From Stackebrandtia nassauensis DSM 44728 (lineage in GTDB: Bacteria; Actinomycetota; Actinomycetes; Mycobacteriales; Micromonosporaceae), in NCBI RefSeq assembly GCF_000024545.1, contig NC_013947.1, positions 2,170,001 to 2,234,000 on the forward strand: a DNA stretch of 64,000 nt. The letters run 5' to 3'. The notes under the pieces are model-generated. The model worked only from the letters and a program-made list of their open reading frames with translations. It did no database searches and was not told the origin of the DNA. Shown piece by piece: positions 22,024 to 32,900 of the stretch; within the stretch, counting starts at the first letter, position 1; the number at the start of each line of letters is the position of its first letter. The position numbers and the translations under genes were made by a program.

Positions 22024-23451
22024 TCAACGCAGCCTGCGGATCTCGCCGTAGGAGCGGTAGAAGCCACCGCGTTCGGATGCCCGCAGCCCGTCGACCACGT
22101 AGCGGGCGCCGGGCTGGCGGATGTCCTTGGGGAACTGGACGTTCCAGCTGGCCTCGAAACCGTCGCTGACGGCACGCACCCGCAGCTTCGCACCGTCCCG
22201 GAAGCACTCGACGATCACGCCGTCGCCGTCGTAGGTGACCGTCTCCAGCTCGACGCTGGGCGCGACGGCCGCGAGGGTCGGCGGCGCCTTCACGGTGGTG
22301 GCGGTGGGCAGCTGGCCCGCCTGCGCGGCCTCGATCGCGGCCGGGCTGGCGTCCAGACAGGCCAGTGCGCCGCTGGTGGTGACGATGTACAGCCGGTCAC
22401 CGTGGAACTGCATCGAGAACGCCGAACCGCAGCCGGTACCCAGCTTCCACAGCCGTTCGCCGTTCTCGTCGAAGCAGTAGATGGACGATTCGTCGTCCCC
22501 GGCGAACACGAACCGGCCCTGCGGCGAGGTGGCGCAGGAGTACACGGCGCTGTCGCAGCGGTAGCGGGCCTCGACCGCTCCGTCCGCTTTGGCCAGCCGG
22601 TACACCTCGCCACGACCGGTTCCGGCGTAGACGCTGTCGCGTTCCTGCCATCCGAACAGGACGTTGCCGTTGACGTTGGACTCCCAGCGCGGGGTGCCGT
22701 CGCCGGTGTCGTAGCGGGCCACCCCGCGGGAGTGGCCGTGGTAGACGGCGTCGGCGTCGCAGCGCACCATCCAGGCGTCGTTGCCGGTGACGTCGCGGGC
22801 CCACTGGAACTCGTCCTCGTGGTCGATGGCGGTGATGCGGCCGTTGCGGTCGGACACGCCCAGCGTCGCGTCGTCCACGTCCAGCCAGAAGATGTCCACA
22901 TCGGCGGAGATCTCGTAGGCGACCCGGGGAATCTTGCCGGACAGGTCGTACACCCGGCCGTCGTCACAGCCGGCGTACAGCCAGAAGTCGTCGGCGACAA
23001 GGCATTTCACGCCGTCGGGCAGGCTGAAGTGGCCGACGACCTCGCCGGAGTGCGTCACCTTGAAGATGTCGCCGCGCTGGTTGCCGACCATGCAGCGGTC
23101 GTCGTCGACGTAGATGCCGAAGGCGGCGGCTCCACTGTCGAACCGCCACAGCACCGGCGCCTGCTTGGCGGTGGAACGGGACGACACGATGGTGCGGCGG
23201 CTGACCGGCCGCGCCTGCCGCACACCGCGCTGCGCGGGGGCGTAACCCTTGCGCAGCTTCTCGTTGAGCTTCTTCTCGGCGGCGGCCCTGGCCTTCTCCA
23301 GGGTGGGGAAGGTGGAGACCCGTTCCTGTCCGGCGGTGCCGATGCGTCCATAGGAGATGGTCACCGTGGTGCCGGAGATCGTCACCTCGTAGTACTTGTG
23401 GGCGGTGCCGTTGTCCTCGGACAGCTCAAGGTAGGTGTGTTCTTCGGTCAC
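22024..23451 (-). CDS. WGR-domain protein with C-terminal beta-propeller
   Basis: The 475-residue cytoplasmic protein starts with a WGR-like domain (residues 5-70: HKYYEVTISGTTVTISYGRIGTAGQERV, written here in part as HKYYEVTISG and SYGRIGTAGQ) of the kind found in PARPs and ModE-like proteins, where it binds nucleic acid. From about residue 95 onward repeated blades with the pattern VYAGTGRGEVYRL, VFAGDDESSIYCFDENG and LYAGCDDGRVYDL indicate a PQQ-like beta-propeller. The function is unknown. It diverges from the agmatine-deiminase-like gene and stands next to an outward-facing peptidase without overlap. Confidence 0.88.
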   Translation of the reverse strand: MTEEHTYLELSEDNGTAHKYYEVTISGTTVTISYGRIGTAGQERVSTFPTLEKARAAAEKKLNEKLRKGYAPAQRGVRQARPVSRRTIVSSRSTAKQAPVLWRFDSGAAAFGIYVDDDRCMVGNQRGDIFKVTHSGEVVGHFSLPDGVKCLVADDFWLYAGCDDGRVYDLSGKIPRVAYEISADVDIFWLDVDDATLGVSDRNGRITAIDHEDEFQWARDVTGNDAWMVRCDADAVYHGHSRGVARYDTGDGTPRWESNVNGNVLFGWQERDSVYAGTGRGEVYRLAKADGAVEARYRCDSAVYSCATSPQGRFVFAGDDESSIYCFDENGERLWKLGTGCGSAFSMQFHGDRLYIVTTSGALACLDASPAAIEAAQAGQLPTATTVKAPPTLAAVAPSVELETVTYDGDGVIVECFRDGAKLRVRAVSDGFEASWNVQFPKDIRQPGARYVVDGLRASERGGFYRSYGEIRRLR

Positions 23452-23550
23452 GGAGTTCCAGCCTTCCGTCGTTCCTGGGGGATACCGAAAGTTTATGGCT
23501 GACCTGTGACAAAACCGCTAGTGTCGGACCGTCGAACGGGAGGCGGGAAG

Positions 23551-24645
23551 ATGCGAATGTCCAGGCGGGACGGACTGCGCGCGGCGATGGCGGCCGCGGC
23601 GGGTGGCGCGTTGAGCGGCTGCGGAGGCGACGACGGCGGTCCCACCGAGAAGTGGCGCATGCCCGACGAGGCCCACCCGCACGAGCTGACCTACATGTCC
23701 TGGCCCACCGAGAAGATCTGGGGGCCGTACATCGACGACGTGCGCGACGACATCGCGGGCATCGCCCGGGCGATCGCCGAGTTCGAGCCGGTGGTGTTGC
23801 TGGCCAACGCATCGGACGTCAAAGCCGCGAGCAAGGCCTGCGGATCCGAAGTGGATGTCATTCCGATCCCGGTCGACGACCTGTGGACCCGCGACACCGG
23901 ACCGAACCTCGTCCTCGGTAAGGGGGGCATCGCCGGGGTGGACCTCAACTTCAACGGCTGGGGCGACAAACAGTCCAACAAACGGGACCGCGAGGTCGCC
24001 CGCGAGATCCTCGCCGAGGCCGACATCGAACGGATCAAGGCGCCGATCGTCGGCGAGGGCGGCTCCATAGAGGTCGACGGCAAGGGCACCCTGCTGGCCA
24101 CCGAGAGCTCACTGGTCAACGACAACCGCAACCCCGGCAAGTCCCGCGACGACATCGAGGCGGCGCTGAAGCGGCTGTTCGGTGTCACCACGGTGATCTG
24201 GGTGAAGGGCGTCAAGGGCGAGGACATCACCGACTACCACATCGACGCGCTGGCGCGGTTCAGCGAACCCGGGGTCGTCGTCATGAGCGTTCCCGACGAG
24301 GAGGCTCCCGAGGACGTGTGGACCCGCGCCTACGACCAGGCTCGCGCGGTGCTGGACGAGGCCGTCGACGCGCGGGGGAAGCGGCTGGAGATCGTCGAGC
24401 TGCCCGAACCGTTCGACATCGGTGACCGGGGCGAGAACTTCCTGGCCAGCTACGTCAACTACTACGTGGTCAACGACGGCGTCGTGATTCCCCGCTTCGG
24501 TGACAAGCGTGCCGACGCCGACGCCAAGTCCATCGTGGCCGATCTGTATCCGGGCCGTGAGGTCGTGCAGGTGTCCGTCGACGGCCTCGGCGAGGGCGGC
24601 GGCGGTATCCACTGTGCCACCCAGCAGCTGCCGAAGTCGGCGTAG
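23551..24645 (+). CDS. Agmatine/peptidyl-arginine deiminase-family protein, Tat lipoprotein
   Basis: The 364-residue protein has a twin-arginine signal (MRMSRRDGLRAAMAAAAGG) ending in a lipobox-like LSGC, so export folded and lipid anchoring is likely. The PAD_porph/agmatine deiminase fold is shown by DEAHPHELTYMSWPT, DLWTRDTGPN with the catalytic Asp, EGGSIEVDGKGTLLATESSL, DYHIDALARF with the catalytic His, and the catalytic Cys in EGGGGIHCATQQ near the end. Family members hydrolyse agmatine to N-carbamoylputrescine or deiminate arginine. ATG 23551 follows GGGAGGCGGGAAG. A secreted location is unusual for agmatine deiminase and suggests a peptidyl or extracellular substrate. Confidence 0.92.
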   Translation: MRMSRRDGLRAAMAAAAGGALSGCGGDDGGPTEKWRMPDEAHPHELTYMSWPTEKIWGPYIDDVRDDIAGIARAIAEFEPVVLLANASDVKAASKACGSEVDVIPIPVDDLWTRDTGPNLVLGKGGIAGVDLNFNGWGDKQSNKRDREVAREILAEADIERIKAPIVGEGGSIEVDGKGTLLATESSLVNDNRNPGKSRDDIEAALKRLFGVTTVIWVKGVKGEDITDYHIDALARFSEPGVVVMSVPDEEAPEDVWTRAYDQARAVLDEAVDARGKRLEIVELPEPFDIGDRGENFLASYVNYYVVNDGVVIPRFGDKRADADAKSIVADLYPGREVVQVSVDGLGEGGGGIHCATQQLPKSA

Positions 24646-24654
24646 CCGAAGCTG

Positions 24655-25344
24655 TCAGCCGTCGATGAAGTCCCGCAGCACCTTGAGGAACTTCTCGGGC
24701 GCGGCGTCGTGCACCAGGTGACCCACCTCGATGGTCGCGGCGCGGCCGTCGGGGACCTGTTCGGCCACCCCGACCACGTTGTGTTGCGGGAAGCCCGAAT
24801 CCGCGCCGCCGCCGATCACCAGGGTCGGCACCGCGATGTCCGCCAACCGGTCCCATGATTGTGGATCCGCCGCGTTGATGAAGTCGCGCACGACCGCCTC
24901 GGTGTGGTTCCAGTCGTTGGTCGCCTCGTCGGGACGGGGGATGACCTCGCGCCGCATCCAGCCGGGCGTCGGTATCGGGGCCTCCTCCAGCACCAGCCGC
25001 GTCAGCCACGTCGGGCGCCGCTGGGCCAGCAGCGCCGCGGCGATCCCGCCCATCGAATGCCCGACCAGCGTCACCTGTGACAGCCCCAGCGTCTCGACGA
25101 ACCGCTCGATGTCGGAGCCATACAGCTCGAAGGAGTACTCGCCGGGCCAGTCGCTGCCCTCGTGTCCGCGCAGCGTCGGCGCGTAGACACGGTGGTCGGC
25201 CTTCAGGTCGTCCATGACGACGTCCCAGTCGGCGCCGGAGCCGCCGTGCCCGTGCACCAGCAGCACGACCGGAGCCCCGATGGGGCCGTCGGCCTGGAAG
25301 GTCAGCGTGAGCCCGTTCACATTCACAGTGGATTGTTGCCGCAT
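24655..25344 (-). CDS. Alpha/beta-fold hydrolase
   Basis: The 229-residue protein has the oxyanion segment LLVHGHGGSGADW, nucleophile elbow LVGHSMGGIAAALLA with the Ser (about residue 99), an Asp in TLVIGGGADSGFP and the catalytic His in EVGHLVHDAAP. It resembles small esterases or haloperoxidase-like hydrolases; the substrate is not predictable. The ATG at 25344 stands seven bases after a TAGGTT box on the same strand, so it is probably leaderless. The gene converges on the deiminase gene and diverges from hrpA. Confidence 0.9.
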   Translation of the reverse strand: MRQQSTVNVNGLTLTFQADGPIGAPVVLLVHGHGGSGADWDVVMDDLKADHRVYAPTLRGHEGSDWPGEYSFELYGSDIERFVETLGLSQVTLVGHSMGGIAAALLAQRRPTWLTRLVLEEAPIPTPGWMRREVIPRPDEATNDWNHTEAVVRDFINAADPQSWDRLADIAVPTLVIGGGADSGFPQHNVVGVAEQVPDGRAATIEVGHLVHDAAPEKFLKVLRDFIDG

Positions 25345-25351
25345 ATCGGTG

Positions 25352-25357
25352 AACCTA
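25352..25357 (-). promoter_or_regulatory. -10 box TAGGTT of the alpha/beta hydrolase gene
   Basis: On the minus strand TAGGTT is followed by seven bases and the ATG at 25344. It matches the leaderless promoter geometry seen before several other genes here. Confidence 0.6.
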
Positions 25358-25422
25358 GCGCGGTCTTGATGCGAAAACGACTGGGCCAAGCCGCCCGGGG
25401 CCGCGTATTCTGGCGCCTCGGT

Positions 25423-28400
25423 ATGGCTACTGCGGCGAACATTTCGGTCTCCAGCCTGCGCACCAGGGTGCGTGGGCTGCTGTTGCGTGACCAGGGGCGG
25501 TTCCTGCGCCGGCTCGACTCGGTCAAGAAGAGCCCCGACCAGAGTTCGCTACTGGCGAAAATCGCCGCCGAGCTGGACGCCGCCGAGACCCGGGTGGAGC
25601 AGCGCCGCGCCAAGCTGCCGCGCATCGGCTACCCGGCCGAGCTGCCGGTCTCGCAGAAGAAGGACGACATCGCCGCCGCGATCCGCGACCACCAGGTCGT
25701 GATCGTCGCCGGTGAGACCGGTTCGGGCAAGACCACCCAGCTGCCGAAGATCTGCCTGGAGCTGGGGCGCGGCGTCCAGGGCATGATCGGGCACACGCAG
25801 CCGCGCCGCATCGCCGCCCGCACCGTGGCCGAGCGGATCGCCGAGGAGCTGGACTCGCCGCTGGGGGAGGCGGTGGGCTGGAAGATCCGCTTCACCGACA
25901 AGGTCGGTGAGAACACCTTCGTCAAGGTGATGACCGACGGGATCCTGCTGGCCGAGATCCAGCACGACCGGTTCCTGCGCCGCTACGACACCCTCATCAT
26001 CGACGAGGCACACGAGCGCAGCCTCAACATCGACTTCCTGCTGGGCTATCTCAAACAGCTGCTGCCCCGGCGCCCCGACCTGAAGGTCATCATCACCTCG
26101 GCGACCATCGACCCCGAGCGGTTCTCGAAGCATTTCGGGGACGCGCCGATCGTGGAGGTCTCGGGCCGCACCTACCCCGTCGAGGTCCGGTACCGGCCCC
26201 TTGTGGACGACACCGACGAGGAGGCCGACGACGTCCGCGACCAGATCGAGGCCATCGTGGACGCCTCCCGAGAACTGATGGCCGAGGGCCCCGGCGACAT
26301 CCTGGTGTTCCTGTCCGGGGAACGCGAGATCCGCGACACCGCCGAGGCGCTGTCCAAGGAGAAGTTCCGGCACACCGAGATCCTGCCGCTGTACGCGCGG
26401 CTGTCCTCGGCCGAGCAGCACCGGGTGTTCCAGCGACACACCGGACGCCGCATCGTGTTGGCCACCAACGTCGCCGAGACCTCGCTGACCGTCCCGGGCA
26501 TCAAGTACGTCATCGATCCCGGCACCGCCCGCATCTCGCGGTACTCGCACCGCACCAAGGTGCAGCGGCTGCCGATCGAACCGATCTCGCAGGCCAGCGC
26601 CAACCAGCGCAAGGGCCGCTGCGGTCGCACCAGCGACGGCGTCTGCATCCGGCTGTACTCCGAAGCGGACTTCGAGGCCCGGCCGGAGTTCACCGACGCC
26701 GAGATCCTGCGCACCAACCTGGCCTCGGTGATCCTCCAGATGACCGCCGCCGGGCTGGGCAAGATCGAGGAGTTCCCGTTCATCGACCCGCCCGACCGCC
26801 GCAACATCCGCGACGGCGTGCTGCTGCTGACCGAACTGGGCGCCATCGACGACACCGTTTCGGATCCGCGTAAGCGGCTCACCAAACGCGGCCGCCAGCT
26901 GTCGCAGTTGCCGGTGGACCCCCGGCTGGGCCGGATGGTGTTGCAGGCGCACCAGGACGGCTGCCTGCACGAGGTCATGGTCATCGCCGCCGGTCTGTCG
27001 ATTCAGGACCCGCGTGAGCGTCCGGCCGACAACCAGCAGGCCGCCGACGCCAAGCACTCCCGCTTCGCCGATCCGACCTCGGACTTCCTGGCCTACCTCA
27101 ATCTCTGGAACTACCTCAAGGACGAACAGAAAGCGCGCTCATCGAGCGCGTTTCGTCGTATGTGCAAGTCCGAGTTCCTGCACTTCATGCGGATCCGGGA
27201 ATGGCAGGACATCTACGGGCAGCTGCGGCAGACGCTGAAGAACCTCGGCCTGACGATGAACGCCGCGACCAACGAGGTCGACCCGCAGCGGGTGCACGTC
27301 GCGCTGCTGTCGGGGCTGCTGTCCCACATCGGACTCAAGGACCCCGAGACCCGCGACTACCTGGGCGCCAGGGGCGCGCGGTTCTCGATCTTCCCCGGCT
27401 CGTACCTGTTCAAGAAGCAGCCCAAGTGGATCATGAGCGCCGAGCTCGTCGAGACCTCCAAGCTGTGGGCCCGGGTCAACGGCAAGATCGAACCCGAGTG
27501 GATCGAACCGCTGGCCGGCCACCTCGTCAAACGCGACTACTCCGAACCCCACTGGGAGAAGAAGGCCGCCGCGGTCATGGCCATGGAGAAGGTGACCCTG
27601 TACGGCGTGCCGATCGTGACCGCCCGCAAGGTCAACTTCGGACGCATCGACCCGGAGATCTCCCGGGAACTGTTCATCCGGGGCGCGCTGGTCGAGGGCG
27701 ACTGGGACACCCACCACAAGTTCTTCGCCGCCAACCGGGCGCTTTTGGACAGTGTTGAGGACCTGGAGAACCGGGCCCGGCGGCGCGACATCCTCGTCGA
27801 CGAGGAGACCCTGTTCGACTTCTACGACCGCCGTATCCCCGCCGACGTGGTGTCGGGCAGGCATTTCGACAGCTGGTGGAAGAAGACCCGCCGTGAGCAG
27901 CCCGACCTGCTCGACTTCGAAGAGTCGATGCTCATCAACGACGAGGCCGAGGCCGTCAACGTCGTCGACTACCCCGACGTCTGGGACACCGAGGGCGTCA
28001 GCCTCCCGCTGACCTACCAGTTCGAGCCGGGCACCGCCGCCGACGGCCTCACCGTCCACATTCCGCTGCCGGTACTGGGCCGCCTGGACCCGGACGTGTT
28101 CACCTGGCAGGTTCCGGGACTGCGCGAGGAACTGGCCACCGCGCTGATCAAGTCGCTGCCCAAGGCGCTGCGCCGTCATTTCTCGCCCGCCCCCGACCAC
28201 GCCCGCGCGGCCCTGCACACCATGACCCCCGAGGGCGGCGGCACCTTCACCGAGGCGCTGGCGGTTCAGTTGCACGCCATGCGAACCGTGACCATCCCCA
28301 ACCACGCGTGGGACTACTCGCGGGTGCCCGGTTACCTGCTGCCGACCTTCCGCGTCACCGACGACGACGGCAAGAAGCTGGCCGAGGGCAAGGACCTGCC

Positions 28401-29325
28401 CGCGCTGCGCAAGAGCCTGGAACCCAAGGCCAAGGAGGTGCTCGCCGAGTCGGTGCCCGGCATCGAACGGTCCGGCATCACGTCCTGGGACTTCGGCGAG
28501 TTGCCCCGGGTGCAGGAACAGCAGCGGCGCGGCTACGCCGTCAAGGCCTTCCCCGCCCTTGTGGACGAAGGCAAGAGTGTCGCGATCCGCTTGCACGACA
28601 GCGAGGGCGCGCAGCAGCTGGCCATGTGGCACGGCACCCGGCGACTGCTGCGGCTGACCATCGCCTCGCCGATGAAACGGGTGCTGGCGGGACTGTCCAG
28701 TCAGACGAAACTCGCGTTGAGTGCCAACCCGTACGCCGATGTCCCGGCGCTGCTGGACGACTGCGTCAACACCTGTGTGGACAAGCTCATGATCGACGCG
28801 GGTGGCCCGGTGTGGGACGAGGCCGCGTTCGAGGGCCTTCGCGACGCGGTGCGCGCCGAGCTGGCCGACACGACGATCGCCGCCGTCACGACGGTCGCGA
28901 AGATCCTCACCACGGCCCGACGGGTCGACAAGCTGCTGTCGGGCAACTTCGCCTTCGCTCACCTGGCCTCGCTGTCCGACATGAAGCGGCAGCGCGAAGC
29001 GTTGGTGTTCAAGGGTTTCGTCAGTGCCTCGGGCTGGTGGCGGCTGGACGACCTGGTCCGCTACCTGGAGGGCATCGAACGGCGGGTCCAGAAGCTGCCG
29101 AAGAACGGCGACGCGGACGCGGCGTGGATGACCAAGGCGCAGGCGGTGGAGGCGGCGTATCACGAGCTCGTCGCGAGCCTGCCCGCCGCCGCGGCCTCGC
29201 CGCAGGGGCAGGAGGTGCGGTGGATGTGCGAAGAGCTGCGGGTCAGCTATTTCGCGCAGGAACTGGGAACCCGGTACCCGGTCAGCGACAAACGGGTCCT
29301 GAAGGCCATCAACACGTTGCGCTGA
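25423..29325 (+). CDS. hrpA: ATP-dependent RNA helicase HrpA
   Basis: The 1300-residue DEAH-box helicase has Walker A AGETGSGKTTQ (about residues 98-108), QPRRIAARTVAERI, DEAH in IIDEAHERSLN, SATID and the motif V/VI region TNVAETSLTVPGIKYVIDPG and QRKGRCGRTSDG. HA2 and OB-fold regions and the long DUF3418 C-terminal domain (about 700-1300) complete the usual architecture and length. In E. coli HrpA acts on mRNA processing and on collided ribosomes. ATG 25423 was chosen because a TATTCT box lies 11 bases before it, close to the initiation point. Confidence 0.96.
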   Translation: MATAANISVSSLRTRVRGLLLRDQGRFLRRLDSVKKSPDQSSLLAKIAAELDAAETRVEQRRAKLPRIGYPAELPVSQKKDDIAAAIRDHQVVIVAGETGSGKTTQLPKICLELGRGVQGMIGHTQPRRIAARTVAERIAEELDSPLGEAVGWKIRFTDKVGENTFVKVMTDGILLAEIQHDRFLRRYDTLIIDEAHERSLNIDFLLGYLKQLLPRRPDLKVIITSATIDPERFSKHFGDAPIVEVSGRTYPVEVRYRPLVDDTDEEADDVRDQIEAIVDASRELMAEGPGDILVFLSGEREIRDTAEALSKEKFRHTEILPLYARLSSAEQHRVFQRHTGRRIVLATNVAETSLTVPGIKYVIDPGTARISRYSHRTKVQRLPIEPISQASANQRKGRCGRTSDGVCIRLYSEADFEARPEFTDAEILRTNLASVILQMTAAGLGKIEEFPFIDPPDRRNIRDGVLLLTELGAIDDTVSDPRKRLTKRGRQLSQLPVDPRLGRMVLQAHQDGCLHEVMVIAAGLSIQDPRERPADNQQAADAKHSRFADPTSDFLAYLNLWNYLKDEQKARSSSAFRRMCKSEFLHFMRIREWQDIYGQLRQTLKNLGLTMNAATNEVDPQRVHVALLSGLLSHIGLKDPETRDYLGARGARFSIFPGSYLFKKQPKWIMSAELVETSKLWARVNGKIEPEWIEPLAGHLVKRDYSEPHWEKKAAAVMAMEKVTLYGVPIVTARKVNFGRIDPEISRELFIRGALVEGDWDTHHKFFAANRALLDSVEDLENRARRRDILVDEETLFDFYDRRIPADVVSGRHFDSWWKKTRREQPDLLDFEESMLINDEAEAVNVVDYPDVWDTEGVSLPLTYQFEPGTAADGLTVHIPLPVLGRLDPDVFTWQVPGLREELATALIKSLPKALRRHFSPAPDHARAALHTMTPEGGGTFTEALAVQLHAMRTVTIPNHAWDYSRVPGYLLPTFRVTDDDGKKLAEGKDLPALRKSLEPKAKEVLAESVPGIERSGITSWDFGELPRVQEQQRRGYAVKAFPALVDEGKSVAIRLHDSEGAQQLAMWHGTRRLLRLTIASPMKRVLAGLSSQTKLALSANPYADVPALLDDCVNTCVDKLMIDAGGPVWDEAAFEGLRDAVRAELADTTIAAVTTVAKILTTARRVDKLLSGNFAFAHLASLSDMKRQREALVFKGFVSASGWWRLDDLVRYLEGIERRVQKLPKNGDADAAWMTKAQAVEAAYHELVASLPAAAASPQGQEVRWMCEELRVSYFAQELGTRYPVSDKRVLKAINTLR

Positions 29326-29410
29326 GCGCCCGCCGGCGGCCGCGCAGCTCGCTGTCCGGCGGCCAGCGGCCTGACGGCGCTGGCGCGTGCGCCCATGTCA
29401 GGCTATTGAC

Positions 29411-29863
29411 ATGAGCGAGCCGAGTGAGAGCCCGCAGCTGGAACAGCGGATGGGCTACGTCCTCAAGCAGGTCCAGGCCGCATTGCACGGCGCCATGGAC
29501 GAGCGGCTGCGCGGCCACGGCCTGTCCGTCGCCCAGTACGCGTGTCTGGAGCTGCTGGCCGAAACGCCGGGACTGTCCAATGCCGAGCTGGCGCGCGGCG
29601 CCTTCGTGACCCGGCAGGCCATGAACACGGTGCTGCGCGGCCTGCTGGCGGCCGGACACGTCGACCGCCCCGCCGAGGCCGAGTACGGCCGCGCCCGTCC
29701 CGCGCGGCTCACCGACGCGGGCGAGGCGCTGCTCGCCGCCGCCCGCGCCGACGTCGTCGCGATCGAGGAACGCATGGTCACCGGCCTGCCGCGACGGCGA
29801 CGCCGCGAGTTGTTGGCCGAGCTGGCGGCCATGGCGCGCAACCTGTCTGGCGACTCGGGCTGA
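29411..29863 (+). CDS. MarR-family transcriptional regulator
   Basis: The 150-residue protein has the MarR winged helix: LGYVLKQVQAALHGAMDERL-like first helix (residues 14-35), LSVAQYACLELLAETPGLSNAELARGAFVTRQAMNTVLR seen in pieces as SNAELARGAFVTRQAMN, wing with PAEAEYGRARPARLTDAG, and C-terminal dimer helices. No cofactor Cys is present. It is followed by the GH92 gene, 115 bases downstream, on the same strand; regulation of that gene is possible but unproven. Confidence 0.92.
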   Translation: MSEPSESPQLEQRMGYVLKQVQAALHGAMDERLRGHGLSVAQYACLELLAETPGLSNAELARGAFVTRQAMNTVLRGLLAAGHVDRPAEAEYGRARPARLTDAGEALLAAARADVVAIEERMVTGLPRRRRRELLAELAAMARNLSGDSG

Positions 29864-29978
29864 GCTTCGGACAACGCACGGAGGGTTCATGTCGCGATCC
29901 GTATTCGGGTATTGACAAAATTTGGTGCGTTGTGGTCGGCTGTATCCGCCCGTGTCCGCACGCACGAGAGTCGAGCCC

Positions 29979-32900
29979 ATGCCCCGGCAGCGATTGACCC
30001 GATGGATCACCGTCCTGGCCTGTTCCGCCCTCACCCTGGTCCTGATGCCCCCCGGCCGGGCCGCGGCGGCCGACGGCACCGACTTCGACACCTCCTTCGA
30101 GGACGGACAGTCGCTGCCCGACTGGGAGAACTCCGTCGAGAACGACCGGACCGGCGGCCTCGACGGCACCATGAAGAGCGCCCGCGATACGGGACCCGCC
30201 GAGTCGCCCACCGCCAAGGCCAAGGTCGGCTACACCGGCACCAGGTCGGCGTCGATCTCCGGCAACCACACCTCCGGTGACCGCGGCTTCTCGTACAACA
30301 AACTCCTGGACACCGACATCGAGGTCACCGAGACCAGCGAACTGTCCTATCTGATCTTCCCCAAGTTCGTCGAGAACGCCCCCGCCAACCCGAGCACCTT
30401 CGCCGCCGTCGATCTGGCCTTCACCGACGGGACCTACCTGTCGGAACTGGGTGCCGTCGACCAGCACGGCGCCAAGGTCGACCCGACCTCGCAGGGCAAG
30501 TCCGAGACGCTCTACACCGGTCAGTGGAACCGCAAGGCCGTGCCGCTGGGCGAGGTGGCCGCCGGTAAGACCATCGACCGGATCCTGTTGGCCTACGACA
30601 ACCCCGACGGCCCGGCGACCTTCACCGACTACTTCGACGACATCCGCGTCGTGGGTGAACCCGAGGCCCCCGACGGCTCGCCCGCCGACTACGCGCTGAC
30701 CACCAGGGGCACCCAGTCGTCCGGGGACTTCTCGCGCGGCAACAACTTCCCGGCCACCGCCGTTCCGCACGGCTTCAACTTCTACACCCCGGTCACCGAC
30801 GCCGGTTCCACCAGCTGGCTGTACCAGCACCACCGCGCCAACAACGCCGCCAACCGTCCCGAGTTGCAGGCGTTCTCGGTCAGCCACGAACCCAGTCCGT
30901 GGATGGGGGACCGGCAGACCTTCCAGGTGATGCCCTCCACCGCCTTGGGCACCCCCGACGCGGACCGCAAGAAGCGGGCACTGCCGTTCGGGCACGACAA
31001 GGAGATCGCCAAACCGCACCACTACGGCGTCATGTTCGACAACGGCCTGAGCACCGACATCGCCCCGGCCAATCATTCGGGGCTGTTCCAGTTCAGCTTC
31101 CCCGACGAGAACGCGAACCTGATCTTCGACAACGTCAAGGGCGACGGCGGTCTGACCCTCAACGTTGACGACGGCGTCGTCACCGGGTACTCCGACGTCA
31201 AGAGTGGACTGTCCACGGGCGCCACCCGCATGTTCGTGTACGCCGAGTTCGACGACGCGGCCACCAAGGGCGACAAGCTCTCCGGCGGCGGTGGCGAGAA
31301 GGTCGCCGGTTACATGCGCTTCGACGCCGGTGACGACCGCACCGTCACGATGCGGCTGGGCACCTCGCTGTTGAGCGTCGAGCAGGCTCGCAAGAACATG
31401 GAGTCCGAGATCGGCGGCAAGACCTTCGACGAGGTCCGCGGCGAGGCCGAGGACCAGTGGAACGACAAGCTCGGCGTCATCGAGGTGGAGGGCGCCAGCC
31501 AGGACCAGTTGACCACTTTGTACTCCAACCTGTACCGGCTGTTCCTGTACCCCAACATCGGGCACGAGAACGTCGGCACGCCCGGCGAGCCGAAGTTCCG
31601 TTACGCCAGCCCGGTCCGGCCGCCCGCCGGGAACGACACCCCCACCGAGACGGGTGCGACCGTCGTGGACGGGGAGATGTTCGTCAACAACGGATTCTGG
31701 GACACCTATCGAACCACCTGGCCCGCGTACGCGTTGTTCGACTCCGACAACGCGGGCAACATGATGGACGGTTTCGTGCAGCAGTACCGCGACGGCGGCT
31801 GGATCTCGCGCTGGTCCTCGCCCGGTTACGCCGATCTCATGGTGGGCACCAGTTCCGACGTCGCCTTCGCCGACGCGTACCTGAAGGGCGTCGAGGACTT
31901 CGACGTCGAGTCGGCCTACGACGCGGCGGTCAAGAACGCGACCGTCGCGCCGCCGGAGAAGGGTGTGGGCCGCAAGGGACTGGAGACGTCCATCTTCGAC
32001 GGTTACACCTCCACCGAGACCCGGGAGGGCATGTCCTGGGCGCTTGAGGGCTACGTCAACGACTTCGGCATCGCGAACATGTCGAAGAAGCTGTACGAGG
32101 CCGATCAGGACGGTCCCCGCGCCGAGGAGTACAAGACCAACTACGAGTACTTCCTCAACCGGGCGCAGAACTACGTCAACATGTTCGACGACCGCATCGG
32201 CTTCTTCCAGGGCAAGGACGCAAGCGGCGACTGGCGGGTGCAGGACCCGGGCGCGTTCAACCCGGCCGAATGGGGCCACGACTACACCGAGACCAACGCG
32301 TGGAACATGGCCTTCACCGTCCCGCAGGACGGCAGGGGACTGGCGAACCTGTACGGCGGCCGCGACAAACTCGCGTCCAAGCTGGACAAGTTCTTCACCA
32401 CCCCGGAGATGGCCAAGTACCCCGGCTCCTACCCGGGCGTCATCCACGAGATGCGCGAGGCCCGCGACACCCGGATGGGCATGTACGGGCACAGTAACCA
32501 GCCCTCGCACCACATCCCGTGGATGTACGACTACGTCGGCCAGCCCTGGAAGACGCAGGCGCTGACCCGCGAGGCCACCTCCCGGCTGTACCTGGGCAGC
32601 GAGATCGGCCAGGGCTACCCCGGCGACGAGGACAACGGCGAGATGTCGGCCTGGTGGCTGTTCTCGGCGCTGGGCTTCTACCCGTTGCAGATGGGCTCGG
32701 AGAACTACGCGCTGGGCTCACCGCTGTTCACCAAGGCGACCGTCCACCTTGACAACGGCAAGGACATCGTCGTCAACGCGCCCGCCAACAACGCCAAGAA
32801 CGTGTACGTGCAGGGCCTGAAGGTCAACGGCAAGGCACACAAGAAGGCGTACCTCGACAGCGACACGCTCACCGGCGGTGCGACCCTGGACTTCGCGATG

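Noticed and set aside
29778-32513. 911-codon minus-strand frame opposite the GH92 gene
   Set aside because: Antisense artefact of high GC; GH92 motifs and the signal peptide are on the plus strand.
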